Shown: positions 1-7,794 of the stretch, piece after piece | Layout: every line of letters begins with the position of its first letter | Numbering within the stretch: the stretch's first letter is position 1 | Assembly (NCBI RefSeq): GCF_001469165.1 | Contig: NZ_JABX01000015.1 | Coordinates: 1 to 64,000 of the forward strand | From: Thiohalocapsa sp. ML1 | GTDB lineage: Bacteria > Pseudomonadota > Gammaproteobacteria > Chromatiales > Chromatiaceae | DNA: 64,000 nucleotides | Direction of reading: 5' to 3' | Notes under the pieces: generated by a model | What the model was told of the DNA's origin: nothing | Seen by the model: only the letters and a program-made list of their open reading frames with translations | Database searches by the model: none | Position numbers and translations under genes: made by a program

Positions 1-177
1 GCGCCGCCGCAGCCGCTCGCCGCAGCCGAGGCGCCGCTGATGTAGCCGCCGCCGACAATCTGACCACTCGGTTTTCGGCTGCCGCAGGCCGAGGACCGCG
101 CTCGGCTCGAATTCGGGCCAAACGGCGCGCGATCCCCGCTTCGGCCTGCCGCCGTCGCCGCAACGGCGACGAAGAAA

Positions 178-225
178 GCCGGTGGTGGGCCGGCCGCGGG
201 TCCCCGCGGCCGGCGCACCACCGGC
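178..225. other. Long GC-rich hairpin
   Basis: Arms 178-200 and 203-225 are complementary over 23 positions with one mismatch and a 2-nt loop. No T-tract follows. It lies in a stretch (1-277) where I can support no gene. It could be a terminator for a gene outside the window or a REP-like structure. Confidence 0.6.
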
Positions 226-277
226 TGCATGGAAGATGTTTTCTATGCCCTCCCCGTGATTCCCCGACCCCGGGCTC

Positions 278-340
278 GTCCAACGACCGGTTCAGATCGC
301 GGCTCGCTTCGCTCGCGCGATCTAACCTTATTCGTTAGGC
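278..340 (-). other. attC recombination site 1 (integron cassette)
   Basis: Outer boxes fit the attC consensus: RYYYAAC at 278-284 and GTTRRRY at 334-340. The inner arms form an imperfect hairpin (agatcgcg / cgcgatct). It is shorter than the other sites in the array. It lies downstream (minus strand) of the lipoprotein gene at 448-1416, as expected for a cassette read on the minus strand. Confidence 0.7.
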
Positions 341-447
341 GTATTCATTAGCAAATCGCGCCTAGAAGAACCGGGGGCCGTTAGCCTCACGAAAATTCGG
401 TAAATGCTAAAGTGTCACCGTAATTCAATTCGGGTGCCCGTTGTGAT

Positions 448-1416
448 TCAGTCTCTTAGGACAATCTCTATCTCGCCTACTTCACCGGGGGCCAAGTAGC
501 AGGTCGCCGTATACGGTAACATGTTCCCAATACTGTTCACCGCATCGAAATCCATTTTAAGCACGACGTTGTGAGTGGTCGGCGCTTTATAGAAGCTAGT
601 CCCGAGAATACTGTGGATATCGACTTTGCTGGGGATGACGGCTCGGCTCTTTATCGCTTGGATGCACGCCTCACGTGCGCTGGATTCGGTCCAGGCTTTG
701 TCCTCTTGGGTCAGTACGGCACCGCCTTGCCGAATCTCGAACTCGTCTAAGCGGATGCGTTGCCCATTTCTGCAATCAACCCAGAAGTGCAGATGACTCA
801 GGGTACTTTTAGCATCGCTCAAATCTGAGGTGGTAACGAGATCACACTTTCCACTATCCGCAGCCATCTCAGCGGCCCGCCGACGTAGTGATTCTATCTC
901 TTCCAGCCGCGATCCATGCTTTGCAACTGTCTTGGGATATCCATCTCGCGTGTAGGGAAGCAGGGCCGAAGAACTAATTTTCCGCGCGTAAGCATCACCC
1001 CCCAAATCTTGACCCTTATCTAGGTGACTGCTCTCAACCCACCCGCGATGAGAATCCTGCAGCCAATCGGGCTCAACCACTCGTATCCAAGACCACCCGC
1101 CCTTTGTGCATTCCTCAAATACAACCGCTGTATCGTCAATGTTAACGTAGTGAGTCCCCTCCAAAATGCGGGTCGCCTTTTGGTTCACGAGCTTTGGCGC
1201 GTTGGCAGAAGGTTCGTGCCGGATTGCTGTTCGCGAGCCGACAACATTGTACTGTCTACCCGTGATAGTCGTGGTTGTATCGCAAGCCGCAGGCGGATTT
1301 GAACTACGCGCTGATGCGAGTAAGCCGCGAGATTCACTTGGCGATGGGCTGTCATCACAACTGACAAGTAAGAAAGCTCCGGATAGACAGAAGATGGGCA
1401 AGTATCGATTCGCCAT
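448..1416 (-). CDS. Cassette-borne lipoprotein with SH3-like domain
   Basis: Predicted lipoprotein of 322 aa. The N-terminus is a short hydrophobic signal ending in a lipobox (LLVSC, Cys20), so lipidation and membrane anchoring are expected. Roughly residues 52-132 look like a bacterial SH3 domain: an RHEPSANAPKL stretch, then a GGWSWIRV core and GWVESSHL. The remaining C-terminal half is not recognised. The gene fills a cassette between two attC sites, its start codon 23 nt from the upstream site. Bacterial SH3 domains usually bind peptidoglycan or peptides; no specific ligand can be inferred. Base composition is more AT-rich than the chromosomal genes to the right, in keeping with acquisition as a cassette. 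Confidence 0.75.
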   Translation of the reverse strand: MANRYLPIFCLSGAFLLVSCDDSPSPSESRGLLASARSSNPPAACDTTTTITGRQYNVVGSRTAIRHEPSANAPKLVNQKATRILEGTHYVNIDDTAVVFEECTKGGWSWIRVVEPDWLQDSHRGWVESSHLDKGQDLGGDAYARKISSSALLPYTRDGYPKTVAKHGSRLEEIESLRRRAAEMAADSGKCDLVTTSDLSDAKSTLSHLHFWVDCRNGQRIRLDEFEIRQGGAVLTQEDKAWTESSAREACIQAIKSRAVIPSKVDIHSILGTSFYKAPTTHNVVLKMDFDAVNSIGNMLPYTATCYLAPGEVGEIEIVLRD

Positions 1417-1438
1417 GCGCGATGCCTCCTGTTCTTGC

Positions 1439-1527
1439 GCCTAACGTTAAGCGCAGCCCGCGCCTTGGAGCAGCCTGAGCGATAGCGAAGGCTGCTAAAA
1501 GGCGTCGGGCTTGCGCGCTAGTTGGGC
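1439..1527 (-). other. attC recombination site 2
   Basis: RYYYAAC box at 1439-1445 and GTTRRRY box at 1521-1527 enclose a strong imperfect hairpin (gcccgcgcc with ggcgtcgggc; gagcagcc with ggctgct). The hairpin sequence differs from the four near-identical sites to the right. Confidence 0.8.
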
Positions 1528-1600
1528 CATTTCATCAGTCACAACTCACGAGAACAAGACTCGCAAGCAAAAATCGGGGCAACCAAAAGCGTACACGCAG

Positions 1601-1825
1601 AATACGTGGTCTGTTCCGAATGGCGCTCAGCCAGTCGGGATGCGACCAACGGTGGGTTCGCGCTCGGCAGCGAGCGTTTCCAGCGGCAAATCGCCTCGAT
1701 GGTCGGCCGCCGTACCTGGCCCGGCAAGTCCGGACGACCCAGGAAAGAGGCACCTGACGACGATCAGCTTAAGTTGTCAATCTAACGTCGAAATAAGAAA
1801 ACCGTGGTCTGTCCCCGGTTTTCAT
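1601..1825 (+). mobile_element. Deleted RAYT (REP-associated Y1 transposase) with flanking REPs
   Basis: A plus-strand reading frame ending at 1785 encodes LGSERFQRQIASMVGRR followed by a GRPRK-type basic tail. This is the typical C-terminus of REP-associated tyrosine transposases; the catalytic part is missing. The fragment is bracketed by two copies of the same element, core CGTGGTCTGTYCC: 1601-1620 and 1797-1825. In the second copy AAAACCG/CGGTTTT arms pair. The structure is what remains of REP-RAYT-REP after an internal deletion, and it links the dispersed repeat in this array to a RAYT family. Confidence 0.6.
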
Positions 1826-1826
1826 G

Positions 1827-1970
1827 AACAACGTGCATTCGGCGACCTGCCAGAGATGGACCTTCAATGCGATAGCGGGTTCCCCGTGTATCGTGAGTCA
1901 TTTTCTTTTCGAGGGCGCCTTTGAGAATGGCGTTTTCAATATCTGCACGCTCGAATCCGTCATCCATCAT
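1827..1970 (-). pseudogene. Truncated DUF4258-like gene
   Basis: From ATG 1970 the minus frame encodes a short protein containing ERADIENAILKG and a YRIEGPSLAGRRMHVV block, the conserved core of DUF4258 proteins (small proteins often found in toxin-antitoxin settings). The usual N-terminal HAR-x-RM segment is absent, with an in-frame stop two codons before the ATG. After MHVV the frame passes directly into the GGGACAGACCACGG repeat (1797-1825), losing the usual C-terminal strand. Likely a dead fragment. Confidence 0.55.
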
Positions 1971-2247
1971 TTCTTATTCAGCATGTGAAGACAAATAATA
2001 GTCGCGATCTATATATGCGCTGCTGAATTCTGCTGAGGACGTTCACGAGGTGCTTAAGTTCGGATTAAGGCTGTCGATTTCAAGGTTCTTCCGGCCCGAC
2101 GAATCGGTTAAGCGGCCCCGCTGGCACGGCATTTTGGAATAAGATACTTCGTGTTCGCGGGGTCCGCTATTTAACCGCTATTAAGGCGATTCCTTCATTC
2201 AGTCGGACGCTGTTGGAGAATAACTTGGTCTATCCCCTATTAGTCCC

Positions 2248-2309
2248 TGATGTGAGCAAGCGTTGGGGTGGGGCAAAGCTTAGCAGTAAACGTAGTCTGT
2301 CCCTATTTT
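2248..2309 (+). repeat. 62-bp direct repeat, copy 1 (contains GTCTGTCCC core)
   Basis: Nearly identical to 2722-2783, 474 bp away. It starts TGATGTGAGCAAG and ends in the CTGTCCC-type REP-like core. The stretch 1990-2247 before it is relatively AT-rich and shows no gene I can support. Confidence 0.8.
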
Positions 2310-2391
2310 CCCTGATCTGGAGGCCTCAACCCTCAACCCCGGCTGACCCGTTGGTCTTGCTCGGCAAACATCCTGCGCCGTTCGAGCGATT

Positions 2392-2415
2392 AAGTAAACT
2401 GTCCCCGGAATTCCG
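2392..2415 (+). repeat. REP-like repeat, AGTAAACTGTCCCC type
   Basis: Contains AGTAAACTGTCCCCGGAATT. Relatives occur at 406-426 and 4597-4620. It shares the CTGTC(C)C core with the GTGGTCTGTCCC family. After it, plus-strand codons to 2549 could encode about 40 residues without a start; I cannot assign them. Confidence 0.6.
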
Positions 2416-2575
2416 CAATGGGCCGCCCGGCGCAGTCCGACCGTCACCGAGATCCGCGCTGCGCTGATCGCAGTCCGGGATCGGGCGCGCTTCCTGCCCG
2501 GCGGGCGCGATCCGCTTTCGGATTGGTGGATCGAGCAAACGCGGGGGTAGCCTCCGCGAACCCTCTGTCCCGTCT

Positions 2576-2601
2576 CGTTGCGCCGCTCCAGCGGCGCAAC
2601 G
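2576..2601. other. Perfect 12-bp inverted repeat, 2-nt loop
   Basis: Arm 2576-2587 (cgttgcgccgct) pairs exactly with 2590-2601. Same architecture (12-bp arms, CC loop) as the hairpins at 11969-11994 and 52101-52126, so it belongs to a dispersed hairpin family. Confidence 0.65.
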
Positions 2602-2721
2602 CATCTCCGGCCGCTCCCGCGGCCCTTCACGCGGGCAGCGCGGTAGAGCGGCCTGCTCCTAGCGCGGCACGGGAGTGCTGGTCACGAAGCGCGGACGCGG
2701 CGCGCCGTGGCGATCAAAGCT

Positions 2722-2783
2722 TGATGTAAGCAAGCGTTGGGGTGGGGCAAAGCTTAGCAGTAAACGTGGTCTGTCCCTGTTTT
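2722..2783 (+). repeat. 62-bp direct repeat, copy 2
   Basis: Second copy of the 2248-2309 repeat with only a few substitutions. It abuts the broken 3' end of the cassette gene at 2797-3216. The 412 bp between the copies carry a hairpin and a REP-like site but no recognisable gene. Confidence 0.8.
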
Positions 2784-2796
2784 CGTCCCTGTTTTC

Positions 2797-3216
2797 CCAC
2801 CCAAGCTCCCTCAATACATCGGACCATCTCGGGTAAGCAAAAGCTCTAGCCTGGATACTGTCGACCAGCGCTTCCTTCTGTCTTGGATCGAGCTTCCCAA
2901 CATGCGCAGCATCAATCATCGGATCTACGCCAGATCCAGGCATGCCGGTTTGTTGATTTACCACGATCAATTGAATCGCTGGCACATCCTCTTTCCAGCG
3001 GTCGGACAGCTCTACAAGAGTCGTTCCTACGCTACCCAGGACGAAATTCAAGTTCCGTGGATTTGGTATATCGAGTTCCTGCGCCAGGTCGGTATATGTA
3101 ATCTTTTGGCGAGCCGTGGCTTGGCGAACCAGAACGGGCAGGGCCGCGCGCGCCCTCTGTTGGTACAGAGAGTCGCCAAACATATTCTTTGCGATTTCAG
3201 CGGTCCAGTCTTCCAT
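2797..3216 (-). pseudogene. Cassette gene of unknown function, 3' end lost
   Basis: The frame opens with ATG 3216, 20 nt from attC site 3, the usual cassette spacing. About 140 residues look genuinely coding (MEDWTAEIAKNMFGDSLY... through a WSDVLRELG block). The frame then runs into the GGGACAGACCACG repeat and reads repeat-derived residues until a stop at 2659. The N-terminal part resembles small conserved proteins of cassette arrays and phage-defence neighbourhoods, but I do not recognise a family. The abrupt switch into repeat sequence argues for truncation. Confidence 0.55.
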
Positions 3217-3235
3217 ATCGCTTCGGTGTCTTCGC

Positions 3236-3328
3236 GGCTAACGTCAAGGCTGGCCCGCCGCCCGATGTCGCGCCGGAAGCGAAGCGACGGCGCGGCAACG
3301 GGCGGTCGGGCCGAGGCTCTTGTTGGGC
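3236..3328 (-). other. attC recombination site 3
   Basis: CTAAC box at 3238-3242 and GTTGGGC box at 3322-3328 enclose a long hairpin (GGCCCGCCGCCCG with CGGGCGGTCGGGCC; inner GCGCCGG / CGGCGCGG). It is almost the same sequence as sites 4, 5 and 6. Such homogeneous attC sites are typical of sedentary chromosomal integrons. Confidence 0.85.
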
Positions 3329-3376
3329 GATTCATTGGTTTGGGGGCAATAAACGTGGTCTGTCCCCTATTGTTCT
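3329..3376. repeat. Cassette tail with GTGGTCTGTCCCC element, copy 1
   Basis: The 48 bp between the attC box and the ISAs1 fragment match 5628-5675 closely: GATTCATTGGTT, a short variable part, then AAACGTGGTCTGTCCCC and TATTGT-CTCTT. In both places a coding frame is cut at the same base of the element, at a Lys codon. Confidence 0.75.
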
Positions 3377-3982
3377 CTTGAGCGCCAGCAGATAGTCGCC
3401 GCCGCGGGCAACGATCAGCGCGGCAATCTTGGTCTGACAGCCCATGGCGTCGATGGTCACGATGCAGCCTTCGATGTGCAGCAGTTCGAGCAAGCGCGGA
3501 ATCGCCGTGATCTCGTTGGACTTCGCGTCGGTGGCGACTTGCCCGAGCGCCAGGCGGTTGTGCGTCGCCCAGGCGCTGACCATGTGCAACGCCGCCAGTC
3601 CGGCGCCGCGGTTGTGCGAGCGGCGCAGCGTCTTGCCGTCGATCGCCACGATCTCCCCGGGCAGCAGCGCGCGAATCGACTCCACCCAGGCGCGAAAGCA
3701 GGCCTCGAACGCCGCCGGCGCCAGCAGGCCGAACACGCGCCCGAAGGTATCGTGCGAGGGGATGCCGTGGGGCAGCCTCAGAAAGCCCTCGAACCAGGTG
3801 CGCTTCGAGCGCCCGAACTGGGCAATCGCGACCCAGCCGTCGGCCCCGCAGAGGATCGCGGCGATGGCGATGACGATCATCTCGTGGAGGATGTGCCGCC
3901 GCTTGAGCGGACAGCGGGGGTCCTCAAGCGACTCGAAGTGGCCCACAAGCGAGCGGTCCGGAGCGACTAGTTCCACGGGCAA
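3377..3982 (-). mobile_element. ISAs1-family transposase, truncated
   Basis: DDE transposase of the ISAs1 group. The first about 200 residues are well preserved: an LEDPR-type N-terminus, an IAIAAILCGADGW segment, IPSHDTFGRVF, then IVAIDGKTLRRS, which carries the first catalytic Asp. ITIDAMGCQ supplies the second Asp region, followed by a YLLALK block. Family members run to about 370 aa with a further catalytic Glu. Here the frame leaves the transposase right after LALK and enters the cassette-tail repeat. The copy is therefore dead, and no terminal inverted repeat pair is evident. It probably landed in the tail of the SMI1 cassette and lost its 3' half. Confidence 0.8.
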
Positions 3983-4079
3983 GCCCTCACAAGGTTCTTA
4001 ACATCAGGCGATTATGTGAGATTCCTCCAGTCCAGTCTAAAAGTATATGATAAGACTCTGATGCGATTGCCCTGCCTGG

Positions 4080-4472
4080 TTATGCCCTTTTAAGTTCCGA
4101 AAAATCATTTGCCACGGTGGTTAATGAAGCATCCTCGTGATCCCAAACATATACTTGGTTATTAAAAATTGAATCTTCTTTAATCAATACCAGCAAATCA
4201 CCACTACCATTGCTGCCTATAGCTATTGCGTTGTCAGGGTATCCTCGCCATTCTTTAGCCGATGCTGTTTCTCTCAATATATGATTAGCAGTTATTGAAA
4301 CGAGTTTCCGAGATCCTTGGTTTCGGATAGGAAACAACTCCCAGTCATCGTCTTGTATCTTAACGGAGCCGCCGTTATCACGCAGCATTGCATTTCTGTA
4401 CAAATCGGGAAGCTTGGCACCAATTTCATTTTCGGTCTTTTCCAATTCATCGTTATTCAGTGGGAAGGGCAT
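4080..4472 (-). CDS. SMI1/KNR4 (SUKH) family protein in integron cassette
   Basis: A 130-aa SUKH-superfamily protein. The start chosen is ATG 4472, 19 nt from the upstream attC, giving the normal N-terminus (LNNDELEKTENEIGAKLPDLY). A longer frame would read through the attC and is rejected. Hallmarks are LP-x-x-Y-R-x-x-x-x-x-N-G-G near residue 30, a WELFPI block, and a SNGSGDLLVLI strand. SUKH proteins commonly act as immunity proteins against contact-dependent or polymorphic toxins. No toxin partner is in this cassette, so it may be an orphan immunity gene. Noticeably AT-richer than the flanking chromosome. Confidence 0.8.
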   Translation of the reverse strand: MPFPLNNDELEKTENEIGAKLPDLYRNAMLRDNGGSVKIQDDDWELFPIRNQGSRKLVSITANHILRETASAKEWRGYPDNAIAIGSNGSGDLLVLIKEDSIFNNQVYVWDHEDASLTTVANDFSELKRA

Positions 4473-4490
4473 TACTCTCAATCCTTTTAG

Positions 4491-4582
4491 GCATAACGTT
4501 AAGCCTGGCCCGCCGCCCGTTGCCGCGCCGGAGCGCAGCGACGGCGCGGCAACGGGCGGTCGGGCCGAGGCGCTTGTTGGGC
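4491..4582 (-). other. attC recombination site 4
   Basis: AAC-containing box at 4491-4497 and GTTGGGC box at 4576-4582 with the array's standard long GC-rich hairpin between them. Closely related to sites 3, 5 and 6. Confidence 0.85.
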
Positions 4583-4596
4583 GTCTTTTCTGCATT

Positions 4597-4620
4597 TAGT
4601 AAACTGTCACGGTAATCCGT
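4597..4620 (+). repeat. REP-like repeat, AGTAAACTGTCACGG type, in cassette tail
   Basis: AGTAAACTGTCACGGTAATC-type sequence lies between the stop codon of the membrane protein (4633) and the attC box (4582). A related copy lies at 406-426 between the lipoprotein stop and attC site 1. Confidence 0.6.
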
Positions 4621-4632
4621 GATCCAACGTAG

Positions 4633-5514
4633 CTACTGCGGTTTTTCCAACGATATCGGCCCTGCGATTTTGACGAGCGCGCGCTCGTTAGTGGTCAGAT
4701 CGATAGCGACAGCCATCTGCAATTCCCACATCTGTGGAATTTCATGAAACGACTCGTATACAGCGAGTATCCGTAGTGTTTTGTTCGGGAGTAGATTGAA
4801 GGCGAGACGTTCAGTTCCGCTAATGGTCTGAACATTGACACTATACTGTTCTGGGTCGAACAGAAAGTGGAAGTGCTCGTGTTCTCTCCCGGTAGAATCA
4901 ATGAATTGCCACGAGTTCGTTGGCCCCAAGACATAGGAGTAAACAGAGTCGCCTACATTTGTGATCGCTAACGGACAGACGATGAGTTCAGCCACGGCCG
5001 GGTCGGGGCTGCCATCACCGCTGCTGAATCGGAATGCTTCAAAAGAAATTCTCGCAGATAGACCATGATTTCCGGCATATAGCCTCGTCGCATCGAACTG
5101 TCCTTTCTCAGATGTCGTGACGCGAGTGCACGGAAGGAGCCGATACTTCAACGGTGGGTCTAGTGCTTCTGCCGGCAACACATTACCGTCGAGTGCAAGT
5201 AAACGGATCGTTGAATCGGCGGTGCTACTGCTCACCGCGGGTGCTCGACTTTCCTCCTGTTGCGCCACGAAACTGCCGATGTCACAAGTCTCAGGGAACC
5301 ATCGGCACAGGGTAAGGCCGAACCCTAGCACGAGCAAAATCAGGACTCCTGCCGCTTTGAATATCCGTGCGAGCATGAATCCAAGAGTGGCGCCTCCTAT
5401 TGCAAGACTGATAGCAGCCTCTGGCGTACTGAATTGAAGATAGCCGTAGGCACCGCCGATGCACGCTCCTAGTCCTCCGAGGGTTGCGTCAAGACTCAAT
5501 TGCTCGCGTGGCAT
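4633..5514 (-). CDS. Cassette-borne membrane protein of unknown function
   Basis: A 293-aa protein starting 19 nt from attC site 5. Hydrophobic segments lie at roughly residues 10-55 (Gly-rich, LAIGGATLGFMLA) and 56-72 (GVLILLVLGFGLTL). A long soluble region follows, presumably outside the cytoplasm or periplasmic. It contains RLAFNLLPNKTLRILAVYESF and other strand-like segments but no family I recognise. The two clustered membrane segments plus a beta-rich tail suggest an envelope protein. It occupies a complete cassette with its own attC and looks intact. Confidence 0.65.
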   Translation of the reverse strand: MPREQLSLDATLGGLGACIGGAYGYLQFSTPEAAISLAIGGATLGFMLARIFKAAGVLILLVLGFGLTLCRWFPETCDIGSFVAQQEESRAPAVSSSTADSTIRLLALDGNVLPAEALDPPLKYRLLPCTRVTTSEKGQFDATRLYAGNHGLSARISFEAFRFSSGDGSPDPAVAELIVCPLAITNVGDSVYSYVLGPTNSWQFIDSTGREHEHFHFLFDPEQYSVNVQTISGTERLAFNLLPNKTLRILAVYESFHEIPQMWELQMAVAIDLTTNERALVKIAGPISLEKPQ

Positions 5515-5533
5515 GTCGATGTACGTTCGTTCT

Positions 5534-5627
5534 GCCCAACGTCAAGGCTGGCGCGCCGCCCGTTGCCGCGCCGGAAGCGAAGCGACGGCGCGGCAACGGA
5601 CGGTCGCAGCCGAGCCACTTGTTGGGC
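5534..5627 (-). other. attC recombination site 5
   Basis: Perfect consensus boxes: GCCCAAC at 5534-5540 and GTTGGGC at 5621-5627, with the standard long hairpin. Confidence 0.88.
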
Positions 5628-5675
5628 GATTCATTGGTTACGGCGAAAGAAACGTGGTCTGTCCCCTATTGTCCT
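5628..5675. repeat. Cassette tail with GTGGTCTGTCCCC element, copy 2
   Basis: Matches 3329-3376 in order and spacing, including GATTCATTGGTT next to the attC and AAACGTGGTCTGTCCCC. It joins the broken gene at 5676-5846 directly. Confidence 0.75.
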
Positions 5676-5846
5676 CTTATTTGGAGCGTCGAAGGGATAA
5701 AGTGCGTGAGGTATTTCGATATCGTACTCGACTGCATACGCCGAGGTCACCCGTACAATGTTGGGGCCGGTCAAACCAGAGTTCGTGTCCGCGAGTATGT
5801 CGCAAGCGAACTGGATGAAAGTTGGCGGAATGCTGTCGTGTTCCAT
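5676..5846 (-). pseudogene. 5' fragment of a possible abortive-infection-type gene
   Basis: ATG 5846 lies 16 nt from attC site 6. The 57 genuine residues include FIQFACDILADTNSGLTG and IPHALYPFDAPNK. I associate this N-terminal block with longer proteins in which NKRT is followed by L-x-E-N-L; some of these are annotated as abortive-infection-like, but I am not certain of the family. Here the frame enters the cassette-tail repeat right after NK and stops at 5631, so most of the protein is missing. The cut falls at the same base of the repeat as in the ISAs1 fragment. Confidence 0.5.
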
Positions 5847-5861
5847 GACCGTGTCTGGGTT

Positions 5862-5953
5862 GGCTAACGTTAAGGCTGGCCCGCCGCCCGTTGCCGCGCC
5901 GGAGCGAAGCGACGGCGCGGCAACGGGCGGTCGGGCCGAGCCATTTGTTAGCG
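5862..5953 (-). other. attC recombination site 6
   Basis: CTAAC-ending box at 5862-5868 and GTTAGCG box at 5947-5953 enclosing the same long hairpin as sites 3-5. Confidence 0.82.
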
Positions 5954-5969
5954 CTGTCAACGCCCTTGG

Positions 5970-7040
5970 CTATCGGGACAGCGCTGCAGTTACAACCTTA
6001 ACTGTCTGAGGATCAATGCCGGCAACTTTTAACAACTCCCGCGCACAAGCGATAAACTGATGCTCGGTGTGGCGAATGTTAATGTGCCGCCCACTAGGTA
6101 AAGGACGGGTCGCCCCGGACTTTGGTTCATTTGTAACGAGCGGCGCATTCTTAGGGTTCGGGCGAAGTTCTCCCGGCGGAAGGCGTCCGTCTCCATCTAA
6201 CACTTCGCCGATTTGAACGAACATTTGACCGAAAGGCGTACCGGTACCAGGGTCAATGGGAATGTCTGCGAATCCAGGGATGGAAACAACAAGAGGGATG
6301 CAGTCGTTGACTAGTGCGCTGAGCGGCACCGAGCGGTTATCCTGTGATGGCGAAACCGCAGCGATATTTGTTCTTGCCTGCCGCGAGTTTGTTGTAGAAG
6401 AAAAGTGCGCCTCCAAGCCTTCTAGAGCTCCGCGGACCCCTCCATGCGGAACGCCAGATTCCTGTGCTATAAGTTCAACCAGATCGCCGTTGGGTGGTGA
6501 GGAAAAGATGGATCGAAGCGCGTCCAACACCCTCCGGCTTGAATCGTCAGCGGTCCAAAGCGTGCTGAGTCCGTTGTCGGCAATAGATTGTTTTGAAAGA
6601 TATCCAAGTAGGGTGTGGATACCTTGGTCCTCGTCGGTGATGCGTGCTGTGCGAAGTAGTTTCTCTTCGAGCGGAACAGCCGCATGCGTATTATAAACGC
6701 GATATTCATTCCCGTCAGTTATCACGATCCATTGTACACCTGCCTGGACGGCGTAGCTGGTAATCTGTTGAGCGATCTTTGCGCCGTCGAGAGGTGTTCC
6801 CCACGCTTTGGCCTCAATAAAAAGGACGGGCTTCCCGTGTAGCAGAAGGGCGAAATCGACAGGGTTATGTCCCGCGCTTAGCTTAAATTCTAGGATGACT
6901 TCACTAGGGTCGGTTAAGTCCCACCCTAAAGCAGCAATGACGGGCTGTATAAAAGCCGTTTTGGTAGTCGCTTCGTTCAAGCTGCCGCACCGACGCAGCT
7001 TGTCCCTGATGCGGGAGATTGTCTCATCTAACGTAGGCAT
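5970..7040 (-). CDS. HsdR_N-type (PD-(D/E)XK) nuclease-like protein in cassette
   Basis: A 356-aa protein whose first about 170 residues match the N-terminal domain of type I restriction subunit R. It begins with IRDKLRRCGSLNEATTKTAFIQPVIAALGW. The nuclease core VDFALLLHGKPVLFIEAKAW follows, in which Asp62, Glu76 and Lys78 form the D-E-x-K motif. No helicase motifs follow. The second half contains a VSIPGFADIPIDPGTG block and a HINIRHTEHQFIACARELL helix-like end that I do not recognise. Stand-alone HsdR_N proteins are often found beside defence genes; direct DNA cleavage is plausible but unproven. The gene sits in the last clear cassette, 17 nt before attC site 6. Confidence 0.7.
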   Translation of the reverse strand: MPTLDETISRIRDKLRRCGSLNEATTKTAFIQPVIAALGWDLTDPSEVILEFKLSAGHNPVDFALLLHGKPVLFIEAKAWGTPLDGAKIAQQITSYAVQAGVQWIVITDGNEYRVYNTHAAVPLEEKLLRTARITDEDQGIHTLLGYLSKQSIADNGLSTLWTADDSSRRVLDALRSIFSSPPNGDLVELIAQESGVPHGGVRGALEGLEAHFSSTTNSRQARTNIAAVSPSQDNRSVPLSALVNDCIPLVVSIPGFADIPIDPGTGTPFGQMFVQIGEVLDGDGRLPPGELRPNPKNAPLVTNEPKSGATRPLPSGRHINIRHTEHQFIACARELLKVAGIDPQTVKVVTAALSR

Positions 7041-7138
7041 AAGAAATAAATCAGTAACGGCAGGGGGAATTTGATCGAGTCGCCATCAATGCATACGTCG
7101 GGGGACCGATTGCCTGGCGCAAGGAGATGTTTTTGGTG

Positions 7139-7198
7139 CGCTAACAGTTACTTGGGCCGCAGCCTGTGCTTGGGGGCATTAGGCTGGGCCTGTTGTTC
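7139..7198 (-). other. Possible degenerate attC site
   Basis: GCTAAC, then GGCCGCAGCCT pairing with AGGCTGGGCC with one extrahelical G, then GTTGTTC. The right box does not fit the consensus and the distance to the start at 7040 is long, so this may be an eroded site marking the array edge. Confidence 0.35.
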
Positions 7199-7794
7199 AG
7201 CAATCGTCTTGGGCGTAGTCTAGCCAAAAATCCTAGGTCGGCAAGGGGGAAACCCCGAAGAAGACGGTTGAAGCGGGCTCAGGTTTCACATCGCACATCG
7301 TCAAGGCGGCGGTTTTTTCCGTCTTGAATCGACACGCCGTAGTCACTCTGCCGACGCGCCGGCAGAACGTGAGCGCGGCCAACATCCGCCAAGCCCTTTC
7401 CCCATCTAAGCACCGGACGCTATGCCATCCACGCCGCAGCGGCAAGACTTAATCGTCGGGTTGCGACTGCGCGCGGTGTGTTTTTGATGCAGGTCATGAA
7501 CTTGGGTCGCACGGCGTCCGCCACCTCTCCTGCCCGCCGCGGTTTGTGCGCCTCGTGGCGGGTGGCGGGTGACTAAAGTCGCCCTTGCGGTAGGAGGTGG
7601 ATGAATCCGGCGTACCCCTGCCGGGCGGCTATGCCGGCCAGCCCAACCGCTCCGCCAGCGCCGACCCGCGCTTGATGTGGGCGCGGCAGGCGTGGTGCAG
7701 CACTCGCCAGCGGCGCAAGCTTGCGTATCCTGCCGAGCCCCTTCGTGGTCTTCGTGGTCTTCGTGGTCTTCGTGGTCCAAATCCCGGATCTAGG
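7199..7794. other. Intergenic stretch with 9-bp tandem repeats
   Basis: No gene can be supported. The only clear structure is 7741-7777, four tandem copies of cttcgtggt just before the regulator start at 7795. A hairpin-type repeat (atgaatccggcgtacccc) at 7600-7619 belongs to the palindrome family arrayed at 9361-9576. No integron integrase lies here, although this is where one would be expected for a minus-strand array. Confidence 0.5.

Noticed and set aside
1-177. End of a gene running off the left edge
   Set aside because: Open frames exist on both strands but have no recognisable sequence; GC-rich DNA of this length is often open by chance.
2640-2720. Phd/YefM-type antitoxin remnant (GVLVTKRGRG in one plus frame)
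   Set aside because: Only about ten residues fit, with a stop just upstream and no toxin; chance match cannot be excluded.
7139-7794. Integron integrase or attI site at the array edge
   Set aside because: No tyrosine-recombinase motif in any frame and no attI-like site could be recognised; only a doubtful attC remains.
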